64,000 bases of DNA, from NCBI RefSeq assembly GCF_000745835.1, contig NZ_JQKB01000013.1, positions 1 through 64,000 of the forward strand. Reading direction: 5' to 3'. Under the pieces are notes generated by a model that worked only from the letters and a program-made list of their open reading frames with translations, did not search any database and had not been told where the DNA came from. Below, in pieces: positions 1 to 8,648 of this stretch. Source of the stretch: Belnapia moabensis DSM 16746. GTDB taxonomy: Bacteria > Pseudomonadota > Alphaproteobacteria > Acetobacterales > Acetobacteraceae. Made by a program: the position numbers and the translations under genes. How positions within the stretch are numbered: the stretch's first letter is position 1; every line of letters starts with the position of its first letter.

Positions 1-97
1 GATCGAGCCAGATCGTTAGCGAGCCGCGTCGCTTGAGCCCGTCGCTGTAGGCAGGCCAGTTCCTGGTCTTGTAAGTCGGCGGTGTCGGTCTGCTCAT
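1..97 (-). CDS. IS5-family transposase, N-terminal 32 residues (partial)
   Basis: DDE-type transposase that would cut and rejoin the ends of its own element. Only the N-terminus is present, beginning MSRPTPPTYKTRNWPAYSDG and continuing with LKRRGSLTIWLD, a highly recurrent start for IS5/IS903-group transposases in alphaproteobacteria. The ATG is at 97-95. The catalytic DDE residues lie beyond the left window edge, so whether the enzyme is intact cannot be judged. Confidence 0.85.
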   Translation of the reverse strand, partial: MSRPTPPTYKTRNWPAYSDGLKRRGSLTIWLD

Positions 98-146
98 GCC
101 GTCCAGCTATCACGCTGGATTCACGAGATGAATCCCCCTCAGGCCA

Positions 147-162
147 TTTGTGCAACAGAGCC
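147..162 (-). repeat. Terminal inverted repeat of the IS5-family element
   Basis: The minus strand reads GGCTCTGTTGCACAAA from 162 to 147. This matches the terminal repeat sequence known for IS5/IS903-group elements and sits at the expected short distance upstream of the transposase start. Confidence 0.8.
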
Positions 163-497
163 TAGCAACATCAAAATCGCAACTGTTATTACCACAGGCC
201 AAGGCCTACGACTTCCTCGAGGCTTTGCACGCATGACCGTTCACGCTCCTGCTCAAACTGCCGGTACCGATTCTGACCGGTGCTGTCCGTCCAGCGCAAG
301 CCGCACTAGTATAACATCAAGGCTCATACCTCACAGGTCGTCGCCGATACGGCGCCGTTTCAATGCGAAAATGGCTTGCGAAACTGCAGGCACACACAGC
401 CAAGCGTCGATAAAGTTCTGAAGGCACCACCTATCGAGACGCCCAGACGGCAGGCTTGTCGGAGGTTCAGGGCGATACAGTCTCAGGGGGGCCATCT
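163..497. other. Gene-free lower-GC stretch between the IS end and the truncated portal gene
   Basis: About 335 bp clearly less GC-rich than everything to its right. I find no protein family in any frame. The open frame starting at 128 crosses the IS end and has no coding character. On the minus strand one frame ends with FALKRRRIGDDL and a stop, but I do not recognise it. The stretch is probably scar or foreign DNA left by successive insertion and deletion events at the prophage's left boundary. Confidence 0.5.
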
Positions 498-499
498 AA

Positions 500-1612
500 C
501 GCTCCAACTTCGCCGTCGAGATGCACCAGGCCTTCGTCGAGCTGGTCGTTACCGGCACCGGCGTCCTGCTGGTGGAGGAGGCCCCGCTCGGCGAGCCCTC
601 CGCCTTCCGCTTCGCCGCGCTGCCGCTGCGGAGCGCGGTGCTGGAGGAAGGGCCGGACGGCCGGCTCGACACCATCTACCGCCAGGCGCGGCTGACGCCG
701 GGCCAGCTGCGTGCCCGCTTCCCCGGGGCGCCGCCCGAGCTGGAGCGCGCGGGCAGCGATGCGACGCCGCTGCAGCTGCTCGAGGCGCTCTGGTCCGAGC
801 GCGGCGGCACCGGCTACGCCGCCATCCTCACCGCCGATCCCGGTCGGCCGCTGCTGCTGGCCGAGGGGCGCTTTCACGAGAGCCCATGCATCGCCTTCCG
901 CTGGCTGAAGGTGCCGGGCGAGCTCTACGGCCGCGGCCCGGTGATGAAGGCGCTGCCCGATATCCGTACCGCCAACAAGGTGGTGGAGCTCGTCCTCAAG
1001 AATGCCTCGATCGCCGCCACCGGCATCTGGCAGGCTGAGGATGACGGCGTGCTGAACCCGGCGACGGTGAAGCTCGTCCCCGGCGCCATCATCCCCCGCG
1101 CGCCGGGCAGCAGCGGCCTCACCCCGCTCGCGGCGCCTGGCAATTTCGACGTCTCGCAGCTGGTCCTGCAGGACCTCCGCACCCGCATCCGCGGTGCCCT
1201 GCTCGCCGATCGGCTCGGCGCGATGCAGGCCGGCACGATGACGGCGACCGAGGTGCTGGAGCGCAGCGCGCAGACCGCGCGGCTGCTCGGCGCCACCTAT
1301 GGCCGCCTGCAGACCGAGCTGCTGACGCCGCTCGTCACCCGCTGCCTCGGCATTCTCGGCCGGCGCGGCGAAATCCCGCCAGTCCTGCTCGACGGGCGCG
1401 AGGTGGCGCTGCGCTACGAGAGCCCGCTCGCCCGCATCCAGGGCCGGGCCGATGCGGCGAACACGCTGCTCTTCCTCCAGGCGGTCGGCCAACTCGGCGG
1501 CGAGGCCGCCCGGCAGGTCGATGCCGCGGCGGCGACCCGCTGGCTGGCTCGCACCCTCGGTGCCCCCGCCGAGGTGCTGGTGCCCGCTTCAACCCTCTCC
1601 AACCGGGAGTGA
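500..1612 (+). pseudogene. Podovirus portal (head-tail connector) protein, 5'-truncated
   Basis: T7 gp8-like portal proteins form the dodecameric ring at the capsid vertex through which DNA is packaged. Recognisable family sequence begins at about 500 (SNFAVEMHQAFVEL) just after an in-frame TAA at 497-499, and continues through VTGTGVLLVEE to the C-terminus. Only about 370 residues remain, against roughly 500-550 in full-length family members, and the first 100-150 residues are missing. An in-frame ATG at 521 could still give a 363-residue product but is probably just an internal Met. The scaffold gene follows 7 bp after the stop. Confidence 0.8.
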
Positions 1613-1619
1613 CCCGAAC

Positions 1620-2336
1620 ATGCCCGAGGATCTGTTGCAGCCCGACGGCCCCACGCCGCGCCCCGCCGATGTGCCGGAGAAATTCTGGGATGCCGAGACC
1701 GGCACGCTGCGCACCGAGGCGCTGCTGAAATCCTACCGCGAGCTGGAGCGCCGCCTCTCCCAGCGCGCCGCCCTGCCCGGCGCGGATGCGGCGCCGGAGG
1801 ATGTCCTGCGCTTCCGCCAGGCGATGGGCATCCCCGACTCGCCCGACGGCTATGAGATCACGTCGCCGCACGACCTCTGCTGCGCCGATGCCGAGGTGAA
1901 CAGCCGGCTGCATGCCGCTCACTTCACCCCCGGCCAGGCTCAGCTGGTCTACGACCTCGCCGCCGAACGCCTGCTGCCGCTGATCGCCGAGGCCGCCGCC
2001 GAGTTCGAGGCCAATCGCCAGCGCGAGAAGCTCGCCGCGCATTTCGGCGGCGAGGAGCGCTTCAAGGCCATGGCCGCGCAGCTCTCCGCCTGGGGCCGCG
2101 CGAAGCTGCCGGCGCCGGTCTATGCCGCGCTCTCCTCCACCGCCGAGGGCGTGCTCGCGCTCGAGCGGATGATGCAGGGCGGCGAGCCCGGCCTCTCCCG
2201 CGAAGGCATGACGCCGCCTGGCGAGAGCGAGGCCGAGCTGCGCGCCATGATGCGCGACCCGCGCTACTGGCGGACGCGCGAGCCGGCCTTCGTCACCCGC
2301 GTGACCGAGGGCTTCCGCCGCCTCGTCGGCCAGTAA
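1620..2336 (+). CDS. Phage capsid assembly scaffolding protein
   Basis: A 238-residue acidic protein placed between portal and capsid, the position of T7 gp9. It starts MPEDLLQPDGPTPRPADVPE at an ATG 7 bp after the portal stop. The sequence has a proline-rich acidic head (residues 1-25), a segment RQAMGIPDSPDGYEI (around 65-80) typical of podovirus scaffold proteins, and a long alpha-helical Ala/Glu-rich middle. Scaffolds direct prohead assembly and leave before DNA packaging. The call rests on position plus these motifs. Confidence 0.75.
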   Translation: MPEDLLQPDGPTPRPADVPEKFWDAETGTLRTEALLKSYRELERRLSQRAALPGADAAPEDVLRFRQAMGIPDSPDGYEITSPHDLCCADAEVNSRLHAAHFTPGQAQLVYDLAAERLLPLIAEAAAEFEANRQREKLAAHFGGEERFKAMAAQLSAWGRAKLPAPVYAALSSTAEGVLALERMMQGGEPGLSREGMTPPGESEAELRAMMRDPRYWRTREPAFVTRVTEGFRRLVGQ

Positions 2337-2365
2337 GGCCCCATCCCCTTTCCCGCCGCGAACAA

Positions 2366-2411
2366 CCCCGCCCGCATCCAGCGGGCGGAGCCGCGGCGTG
2401 CCATGCCGCGG
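2366..2411 (+). promoter_or_regulatory. Two adjacent GC hairpins before the capsid gene
   Basis: The 145-bp gap between scaffold and capsid genes contains an 8-bp perfect stem (2368-2375 with 2381-2388, 5-nt loop), followed at once by a 7-bp perfect stem (2391-2397 with 2405-2411). No U-tract follows. They could act as an RNA stability or processing element, or as an attenuator that sets capsid expression apart from that of the scaffold. Confidence 0.4.
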
Positions 2412-2481
2412 CGGTCCTGCAAGCGGGACAAACCGCCGCGCCACGGCGTCACCCCCAAGACCTCCAGCCGAAGGGCAGACC

Positions 2482-3315
2482 ATGTCCAGCTCCATCGACC
2501 AGGCTTTCGTCAAGCAGTACCAGGCCGAGGTTCAGGAAGCTTTCCAGCGCCAGGGCAGCAAGCTGCGCCCGCTCGTGCGCAGCAAGTCCGAGGTGCGCGG
2601 CGCTTCCACCATCTTCCAGAAGGTTGGCCGCGGCACCGCCGCCGCCAAGGCGCGCAACGGCGTCGTGCCGATGATGAACATCGACCACACCAATGTCGAG
2701 TGCTTCCTGCAGGACTACTACGCCGGCGACTGGGTCGACCGGATGGACGAGCTCAAGACCAACATCGACGAGCGCGCGGTGGTGGCGAATGCCGGCGCCT
2801 ACGCCCTCGGCCGCAAGACCGACGAGCTGATCATCTCCGCCCTCGATTCCGCCACCAACGAGGCGGTCGGCACGAACACCGGCGAGACCGACAACGACGG
2901 CATGACGCGCGCCAAGGTGCTGCTCGCCTTCCAGGCGCTCGGCAATGCGGACGTGCCGGATGACGGCAACCGCTTCGCCGTCGTCGGCTGGAAGCAGTGG
3001 AGCGAGCTGCTGACCATCCAGGAATTCGCCAACACCCAGTATATGGGTCCGGACGAACTGCCCTGGAAAGGCACGCAGGCGAAGCGCTGGCTCGGCGCCA
3101 TCTGGATGCCGCATAGCGGCCTGACCAAGAACGGCGCGCTGCGCTACTGCTACTTCTTCCACAAGACTGCGATCGGCCATGCCTCGGCGGCGGAGATCTC
3201 CACCGACATCACCTGGCACGGCGACCGCGCCGCGCATTTCGTCAACACGATGATGAGCCAGGGCGCCGTGCTGGTCGACAACACCGGTGTCGTCCGGATG
3301 CGCTGCAAGGAATAA
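2482..3315 (+). CDS. Phage major capsid protein
   Basis: A 277-residue protein starting MSSSIDQAFVKQYQAEVQEA at ATG 2482. It has the pattern of podoviral capsid proteins: an N-terminal helix, a loop around RGASTIFQKVGRGTA, then IDHTNVECFLQDYYAGDWVD and DERAVVANAGAYALGRKTDE. It forms the icosahedral shell. Upstream in-frame Met codons lie in the hairpin-rich leader and do not look coding. The gene sits between two hairpin regions, in keeping with a separately controlled, highly expressed product. Confidence 0.85.
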   Translation: MSSSIDQAFVKQYQAEVQEAFQRQGSKLRPLVRSKSEVRGASTIFQKVGRGTAAAKARNGVVPMMNIDHTNVECFLQDYYAGDWVDRMDELKTNIDERAVVANAGAYALGRKTDELIISALDSATNEAVGTNTGETDNDGMTRAKVLLAFQALGNADVPDDGNRFAVVGWKQWSELLTIQEFANTQYMGPDELPWKGTQAKRWLGAIWMPHSGLTKNGALRYCYFFHKTAIGHASAAEISTDITWHGDRAAHFVNTMMSQGAVLVDNTGVVRMRCKE

Positions 3316-3325
3316 CGCAGCCGCC

Positions 3326-3353
3326 GCCCCACCCCGCGTCCGCGGGGTGGGGC
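3326..3353 (+). terminator. Strong GC hairpin after the capsid gene
   Basis: A 13-bp perfect inverted repeat (3326-3338 with 3341-3353) begins 10 bp after the capsid stop, followed by acccctttccc. There is no clean T-tract, so it may be a partial terminator. In T7-like phages a terminator lies just after the capsid gene, so the position is telling. Confidence 0.55.
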
Positions 3354-3387
3354 ACCCCTTTCCCTCACCGCCGGAGTTCCGTACCCG

Positions 3388-3957
3388 ATGGCCCTCTCCG
3401 CCCTCGCGCTCTGCACGCGCGCGCTGTTGAAGATCGGCGCCCAGCCGATCGCCTCGCTCGACGAAGGCACCGCCGAGGCCGAGGTGGCGGCCAACCTCTA
3501 TGTCGGCACGCGCGATGCACTGCTCTCCTCGCATCCCTGGAGCTTCGCCACCGGCCAGGCCTGCCTGCCGCGCCTGGCGGCGACACCGGTCGCCGACTTC
3601 CAGCATGCCTTCCAGTTGCCCGCCGGCTTCCTGCGCGTGCTCTCGGCCGGCGTGCCGGAGAGCGGCCGCGGCCTCGCCTACCGGCTGTTCGAGGACCGGC
3701 TGCACTGCAACGCGCCGCAGGTCGTCCTCAGCTATATCTTCCGCCCGGACGAGGCCGCCTTCCCGGCCTTCTTCGCCGCCGCGCTGGCCACGCGCTTGGC
3801 CGCCGAATTCTGCATCCCGCTGACCGAGAACACCTCCCGCGCCCAGCTTCTGCTGGCCCAGGCGGATGCCGAGCTGCGCAATGCCCGCCGCGCCGACAGC
3901 CAGCAGGCGACGCCGCGCGCCATCGAGGACTTCCCGCTCGTCACCGTGCGGGGCTGA
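3388..3957 (+). CDS. Tail tubular protein A (T7 gp11-like)
   Basis: A 189-residue adaptor protein that joins the portal ring to the tail nozzle. The N-terminus MALSALALCTRALLKIGAQP, then TAEAEVAANLYVGTRDALLS and HPWSFATGQACLPRL, matches the gp11 family well, and the size is close to T7 gp11 (about 196 residues). The ATG at 3388 follows the hairpin after the capsid gene, and the next tail gene begins 3 bp after the stop. Confidence 0.88.
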   Translation: MALSALALCTRALLKIGAQPIASLDEGTAEAEVAANLYVGTRDALLSSHPWSFATGQACLPRLAATPVADFQHAFQLPAGFLRVLSAGVPESGRGLAYRLFEDRLHCNAPQVVLSYIFRPDEAAFPAFFAAALATRLAAEFCIPLTENTSRAQLLLAQADAELRNARRADSQQATPRAIEDFPLVTVRG

Positions 3958-3959
3958 GC

Positions 3960-5840
3960 ATGGGCCAGTCCCGCACGCTGAAGACCAGCTTCACCGCCGG
4001 CGAAGTGGCGTCCACGCTGCTCGGCCGGCCCGACCTGCGCGCCTATGCCAATGGTGCGCGACGCCTGCGCAACGTCTTCATCCAGCCGACCGGCGGCGTC
4101 ACGCGCCGGCCCGGCCTCCGCCACGTGGCGATGCTGCCGGGCGCCGCGCGGCTCATCGCCTTCGAGTTCAACACCGAGCAGGCCTATCTGCTGGTGCTGA
4201 CCGGCGGGCTGCTCCAAGTCTTCATCGACGACGGGCTGGTGGCGCAGTTCTCCGCGCCCTGGACCGCGGCGATGCTGCCGCAGCTCGCCTTCACCCAGAG
4301 CGCCGACACGCTGCTGGTCTGCCACCCCGACCTGCCGCCGCAGTGCGTCACGCGCACAAGCCATGTGGCCTGGACGATCGCGCCCTGGTCCTTCCTGCGC
4401 GAGCCCTTCCACCGCTTCGCCGCGCCCGAGGTCACGCTGACGCCGAGCGGCACGACGGGTGCCATCACCCTCACCGCCTCCGCCGCCGTCTTCGCGGCCG
4501 GCCATGCGGGCGTCCGCTTCCGCCTCGGCGGCAAGCGGCTGGTGATCGGCAGCGTCGTCTCGCCGACCCAGGCGAATGCGGTCGTGGAAGAGACCCTCGC
4601 CGGCACCCCGGCGACGACGGATTGGGATGAAGCCGCCTTCTCGCCCGTGCATGGCTGGCCGGTGACGCTCTGCTTCCACCAGGACCGGCTGGTGCTCGGC
4701 GGCTCGCGCGACATGCCGAACCGCCTCTGGCTCTCCTGCACCGGCGACCTGTTCAACTTCGACCCCGGCACCGGGCTCGACGACCAGGCGATCGAGTTCA
4801 GCCTCGTCTCCGACCAGGTGAACGCCATCCGTGCCGTCTTCTCCGGACAGCACCTCCAGGTCTTCACCTCGGGCACGGAATGGATGGTGAGCGGCGCGCC
4901 GCTGACGCCGGGCAGCATCCAGCTCGACCGGCAGACACGCGTAGGCTCGATCACGGCGCGCATGGTGCCGCCGGTCGATGTCGACGGTTCCACCATCTTC
5001 GCCAGCCGCAGCGGGCGGGGGATCTTCGAGTTCACCTACACCGACCTGCAGCAGCTCTACCAGGCGAACGATCTCGGCCTCGTCGCGCAGCACCTGATCC
5101 GCGACCCCGTCTCCATGTGCTACGACCAGCGCCGCCGGCTGCTGCATGTAGCGATGGCCGATGGCAGCCTCTCGACGCTGACGCTCTACCGCGCCGAGCA
5201 GGTCATTGCCTGGACGCGGCAGGAGACGGCCGGCACCTTCCTGGCGCTTGCCGAGATCGGCGGCACGGTCTGGGTCGCGGTGCGGCGGGCCGGCAGCATC
5301 CGGCTCGAGCGCTTCGACGATGCGCTCGGCCTCGACGCGGCGCTGACCGGAGCCACGCCAGCGCCGCAGGACAACTGGTCCGGCCTCGCCCATCTCGAGG
5401 GCCAGCCGGTCGGCGTCGTCGCCGATGGCGCACCGCGCGAGCCGGCGGTGGTGCAGGCCGGCAGCGTCACCATCCACCCGCCCTCGACGAGCGTGCAAAT
5501 CGGCCTCGCCTTCACCCATGTGATCGAGCCGCTGCCGCCCGACCTCTCCACCGCGATCGGCGCCCGCGCGGCGCCGATCCGCCTCGTCGCCGTCACCTTC
5601 CGCCTGCTGGAGACGACGGCGCTCGCCGTCGATCTCGGCCGCGGCACGCAGCCGGTGCCATTCCGCCGGCTCGACACGCCGATGCTCGACGCAGCCCCCG
5701 CGCCCTTCACCGGCGATGTGCGGCTGCGCGCCCTCGGCTGGCGCAGCGATGCGATGCGGCCGCTCTGGCGCATCGAGGACGACACGCCTCTGCCGATGAC
5801 GCTGCTTTCCGTCACCACCGATACGAGGATGACCGACTGA
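3960..5840 (+). CDS. Tail tubular protein B / nozzle protein (T7 gp12-like)
   Basis: A 626-residue tail nozzle protein. The N-terminus carries the conserved start TSFTAGEVASTLLGRPDLRA, then ANGARRLRNVFIQPTGGVTR, typical of the gp12 family. The body is beta-rich, with segments such as VTLCFHQDRLVLGGSRDMPN and WMVSGAPLTPGSIQLDRQTR that also recur in this family. It is somewhat shorter than T7 gp12 (about 794 residues). Its stop overlaps the next start by one base (TGATG), so the two are probably translationally coupled. Confidence 0.85.
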   Translation: MGQSRTLKTSFTAGEVASTLLGRPDLRAYANGARRLRNVFIQPTGGVTRRPGLRHVAMLPGAARLIAFEFNTEQAYLLVLTGGLLQVFIDDGLVAQFSAPWTAAMLPQLAFTQSADTLLVCHPDLPPQCVTRTSHVAWTIAPWSFLREPFHRFAAPEVTLTPSGTTGAITLTASAAVFAAGHAGVRFRLGGKRLVIGSVVSPTQANAVVEETLAGTPATTDWDEAAFSPVHGWPVTLCFHQDRLVLGGSRDMPNRLWLSCTGDLFNFDPGTGLDDQAIEFSLVSDQVNAIRAVFSGQHLQVFTSGTEWMVSGAPLTPGSIQLDRQTRVGSITARMVPPVDVDGSTIFASRSGRGIFEFTYTDLQQLYQANDLGLVAQHLIRDPVSMCYDQRRRLLHVAMADGSLSTLTLYRAEQVIAWTRQETAGTFLALAEIGGTVWVAVRRAGSIRLERFDDALGLDAALTGATPAPQDNWSGLAHLEGQPVGVVADGAPREPAVVQAGSVTIHPPSTSVQIGLAFTHVIEPLPPDLSTAIGARAAPIRLVAVTFRLLETTALAVDLGRGTQPVPFRRLDTPMLDAAPAPFTGDVRLRALGWRSDAMRPLWRIEDDTPLPMTLLSVTTDTRMTD

Positions 5841-6301
5841 TGGGCGCACTCACCTCGATCGCCACCGTGCTCGGCGCCGGTGCGACGGTCTACGGCCAGG
5901 TCCGCCAGGCCCAGGCGCAGAACGCCGCCAACAAGGCCCAGGTGCAGATCAATGCGACGCAGGAGGCGGCGCAGCAGCAGGTGCTGCTGGCCCAGGCGCA
6001 GGAGGCGGCGCTGCAACGGCAGACGGCGCTCGCGCGCACCGTCGCCTCCGCCCGCGCGCGCCTCGCCGCGGCCGGCGTCTCGCCCGACAGCGGGTCGGCC
6101 GCCGCCGTGACCGGCGGCCTCGCCAGCGAGGCGGCAGCGGCCCAGGGCGCGGACGAGGCGACCTTGCGCGCCCGCCTCGCCGATGGCCGCAGCAGCCTCT
6201 TGAACCCGGACGGCACGGTGACGGCGCTGCTGGGCGCTGGCCGCGGCATCGCCGGCATCGGCCGCGGCTTCGGCGGCATCGCCAGGACCCTGTTGGATTA
6301 G
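5840..6301 (+). CDS. Internal virion protein, T7 gp14-like
   Basis: A 153-residue Ala/Gln-rich helical protein starting MGALTSIATVLGAGATVYGQ. A hydrophobic N-terminus (residues 1-18), a long Gln/Ala helix (about 22-75) and a Gly-rich C-terminal end fit the small core proteins ejected at the start of infection. It follows the nozzle gene, the place of gp13/gp14 in T7. The large core genes 15 and 16 that should follow are absent: the tail fibre starts 9 bp after the stop. Confidence 0.6.
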   Translation: MGALTSIATVLGAGATVYGQVRQAQAQNAANKAQVQINATQEAAQQQVLLAQAQEAALQRQTALARTVASARARLAAAGVSPDSGSAAAVTGGLASEAAAAQGADEATLRARLADGRSSLLNPDGTVTALLGAGRGIAGIGRGFGGIARTLLD

Positions 6302-6310
6302 GAGCGCAGC

Positions 6311-8644
6311 ATGGACGACCATATCAGGATCGGCGACGTCGCGCCGCGCGTGCAGTACCGTGCGGATGGCGTGCTGACCGGCTTCACCTATCCCTTCCCG
6401 ATCTTCGCACCGACGGATCTCGAGGTGCGGCTGGACGGCGTTCCGCAGGCCGGCGGCTTTGTTGTCACCAATGCCGGTGCCAGCGAGGGCGGCAGCGTCG
6501 TCTTCTACGCGCCGCCGCGCGCCGGCACCCAGGTCACGCTCCGCCGCAACATGGTGGTGGCGCGCACCACGGATTTCCAGGCGAACGGCATCCTCCGCGC
6601 CCGCACGCTGAACGACGAGCTGGACTACCAGGTCGCCGTGCTGCAGGAGGTGAAGGACGGCCTCGGCAACGCGCTGCATCTCGACCCGTCGGAGAGCGGC
6701 TCGACGGCGTTGCCGCTGCGCGGCGCGCGCGCCAACCGGCTGCTCGGCTTCGACAGCCTCGGCAACATCGCGACCTTCGGCCGCGACGAGGGGCTGCTGA
6801 CCATCGGCTTCCCCGGCGGCGTGCCGCGCACGGTGGAGGACAAGCTTTCCGAGCGCCTCACCGCGCGCGACTTCGGCGCGACCGGCGACGGCACGACGGA
6901 TGACGGCCCCGCGCTCCAGGCGGCGATGACGGCGGCGGCGGCGAGCGGCAAGCTGCTCGAGATCGGCGAGGGCATCTTCCGCACCAGCATGGCGCTGACG
7001 CTGCCGGGCGCCGCCGCCGGCCTCGTCATGCGCGGCAGCATTCTCTATGCAGGCCCCGCCGGCCTGCCGGCGCTGACACTGGGCGATGGCGGCACGGCCA
7101 ACAACCAGGGCAAGCTTTACAGCGGCCTCGCCGTGCTCCGCGCCGTGCAAAGCGACTGGTCGGACGAGGGCGATGTCGGCATCCTGATCCGCAACCTCGA
7201 TGCCGGCACCGTCGATATCCGCCGGGCCGAGCGTTTCACCATCGGTGTGCAGCTGGTGGGCGACGGACGCGGCTGCGAGGACAGCGACCTGCGCTATGGC
7301 CGCCTGATCGACAACCGCATCGGCCTCGACCTGCGCACGCTGACGGCGAGCGGCTGGATGAATTCGCTGCGCCACCAGGGCGGGCATTTCGCCTGCTCCA
7401 GCGCGACCAATCCGACGCAGCCGCGCTTCGGCGTGCGGCTCTCCGCCGCGGCCGGCGCCTACAGGCTGCACAACACGCATCTCTTCACCGGCCCGGCCTT
7501 CGAGCTGCAGCGCCAGGGCACGCCGGGCGCGGTGGATGCCATCCCCTTCCTCGTCGAGGTCGACGGCCGCTGCCTGGTGGCGACGGGCGTGCGGATGGAA
7601 GCCTGCTCCCCCTATGTCGCCCGCCACACCGGCGGCTTCAGCGATGCGCGCTACGAGGTCTCCTATGTCGGCACCTACGGCTTCCTCGGTTGCTCCGTGC
7701 AGTACCAGGGCGCCTCGCGGGCCGGTGGGACGGTGGTGCCGATGCACCAGGCCGTGGCCGCCATCGCCGCGCCGCGGCTGGTGGCGGGCGCGGAGAACCT
7801 GCGGACGCTCGCCTTTCGCCAGGGCATCTCCGTCAGCGATGGCATCGGCTTCGACCAGCTGGCGGTGCTGTCCGGCAACCCCTCCGGCCCGCCCTCGACC
7901 CTGAACGGCTTCTGCTTCCCAGGCCTCAACGCCTTCACCCTCAACGCCGACGACGTGACCATCCCCACCTCGCGGGCGCTGGCCTACATCGTCGATTGCA
8001 GCCATTGCAAGGAGTTCTTCATCGCCGCCGAGGGCATCGGCCTGCGGCCTATGGTGATGCAGTTCGACGCCGCGGAGAATGTGCTCGGCGCCGGCAGCCC
8101 CGTGCTCTTCTCCAACATGAACACGCTGATGCAGGGCACGCCCTCCTACTGGTGGGAGGGCAATGCCGATCTCGACAGCCTCACCGGCGGCTTCGCGCTC
8201 AACAAGCTGCAGCGGGTGACGCTGAGCGCCGATGCGCAATACGCCGCCATCGGCATTCGCGGCAGCTCGGCCAGCGCGGTGCTGCGCTCGCTCCGCCTCT
8301 ACACCTCGGCGCTGCACGCGCCGCGGGTGCTGTTCGGCGGCTCGCGCGCCTGGGGCAAGCGCGAGTACACGGTGAGCGACACTGGCTGGACCATCCCGGC
8401 GCTGGCCGCCGGCGCCACCGCGACCTATGACGTGACGCTTCCCGGCGTGCGGCAGGGCGATTTCGTTCGCGCCGGCTTCGCCCAGTCGGCCGGCTTCCAG
8501 AACGGCGGCGTCGTCTTCCACGCCTCGGTCGGCGGCACGGCGGGCAGCAACCAGGTGCGCGTCACGGCGCAGAATGTGAGCGGCAGCTCGATCACCCTCG
8601 GCGCCGGCACGCTCTTCGTCCGCGCCGTCAAGCCGCGGGTCTGA
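6311..8644 (+). CDS. Tail fibre/tailspike with T7 gp17-like base and beta-helix body
   Basis: A 777-residue receptor-binding protein. Residues 1-115 resemble the virion-binding N-terminal domain of T7 gp17, with FTYPFPIFAPTDLEVRLDGV, VVARTTDFQANG and TLNDELDYQVAVLQ. Around residues 185-215 a pectate-lyase-type repeat onset (RDFGATGDGTTDDGPALQAA) begins a likely right-handed beta-helix, as in depolymerase tailspikes that cut surface polysaccharide. Catalytic residues cannot be assigned by eye. A small gp18-position gene follows 4 bp later. Confidence 0.85.
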   Translation: MDDHIRIGDVAPRVQYRADGVLTGFTYPFPIFAPTDLEVRLDGVPQAGGFVVTNAGASEGGSVVFYAPPRAGTQVTLRRNMVVARTTDFQANGILRARTLNDELDYQVAVLQEVKDGLGNALHLDPSESGSTALPLRGARANRLLGFDSLGNIATFGRDEGLLTIGFPGGVPRTVEDKLSERLTARDFGATGDGTTDDGPALQAAMTAAAASGKLLEIGEGIFRTSMALTLPGAAAGLVMRGSILYAGPAGLPALTLGDGGTANNQGKLYSGLAVLRAVQSDWSDEGDVGILIRNLDAGTVDIRRAERFTIGVQLVGDGRGCEDSDLRYGRLIDNRIGLDLRTLTASGWMNSLRHQGGHFACSSATNPTQPRFGVRLSAAAGAYRLHNTHLFTGPAFELQRQGTPGAVDAIPFLVEVDGRCLVATGVRMEACSPYVARHTGGFSDARYEVSYVGTYGFLGCSVQYQGASRAGGTVVPMHQAVAAIAAPRLVAGAENLRTLAFRQGISVSDGIGFDQLAVLSGNPSGPPSTLNGFCFPGLNAFTLNADDVTIPTSRALAYIVDCSHCKEFFIAAEGIGLRPMVMQFDAAENVLGAGSPVLFSNMNTLMQGTPSYWWEGNADLDSLTGGFALNKLQRVTLSADAQYAAIGIRGSSASAVLRSLRLYTSALHAPRVLFGGSRAWGKREYTVSDTGWTIPALAAGATATYDVTLPGVRQGDFVRAGFAQSAGFQNGGVVFHASVGGTAGSNQVRVTAQNVSGSSITLGAGTLFVRAVKPRV

Positions 8645-8648
8645 GCGC

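Larger units (their letters stand above)
1..162 (-). mobile_element. IS5-family insertion sequence, 5' end only (element runs off the left edge)
   Basis: Two signs agree. The minus strand from 97 leftward encodes the start of an IS5-type (IS903-group-like) transposase, and 50 bp upstream of that start the minus strand reads GGCTCTGTTGCACAAA, the usual terminal inverted repeat of this group. The element would therefore end at 162. The flanking bases 163-171 (tagcaacat) could be one copy of a 9-bp target duplication, but the other end lies outside the window, so this cannot be tested here. Confidence 0.85.

Noticed and set aside
128-421. Plus-strand open frame of 97 codons at the left edge
   Set aside because: It crosses the terminal inverted repeat of the IS and gives no recognisable or well-composed protein.
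3732-5849. Minus-strand open frame of 705 codons
   Set aside because: Shadow of tail tubular proteins A and B, with the same compositional bias and no motif.
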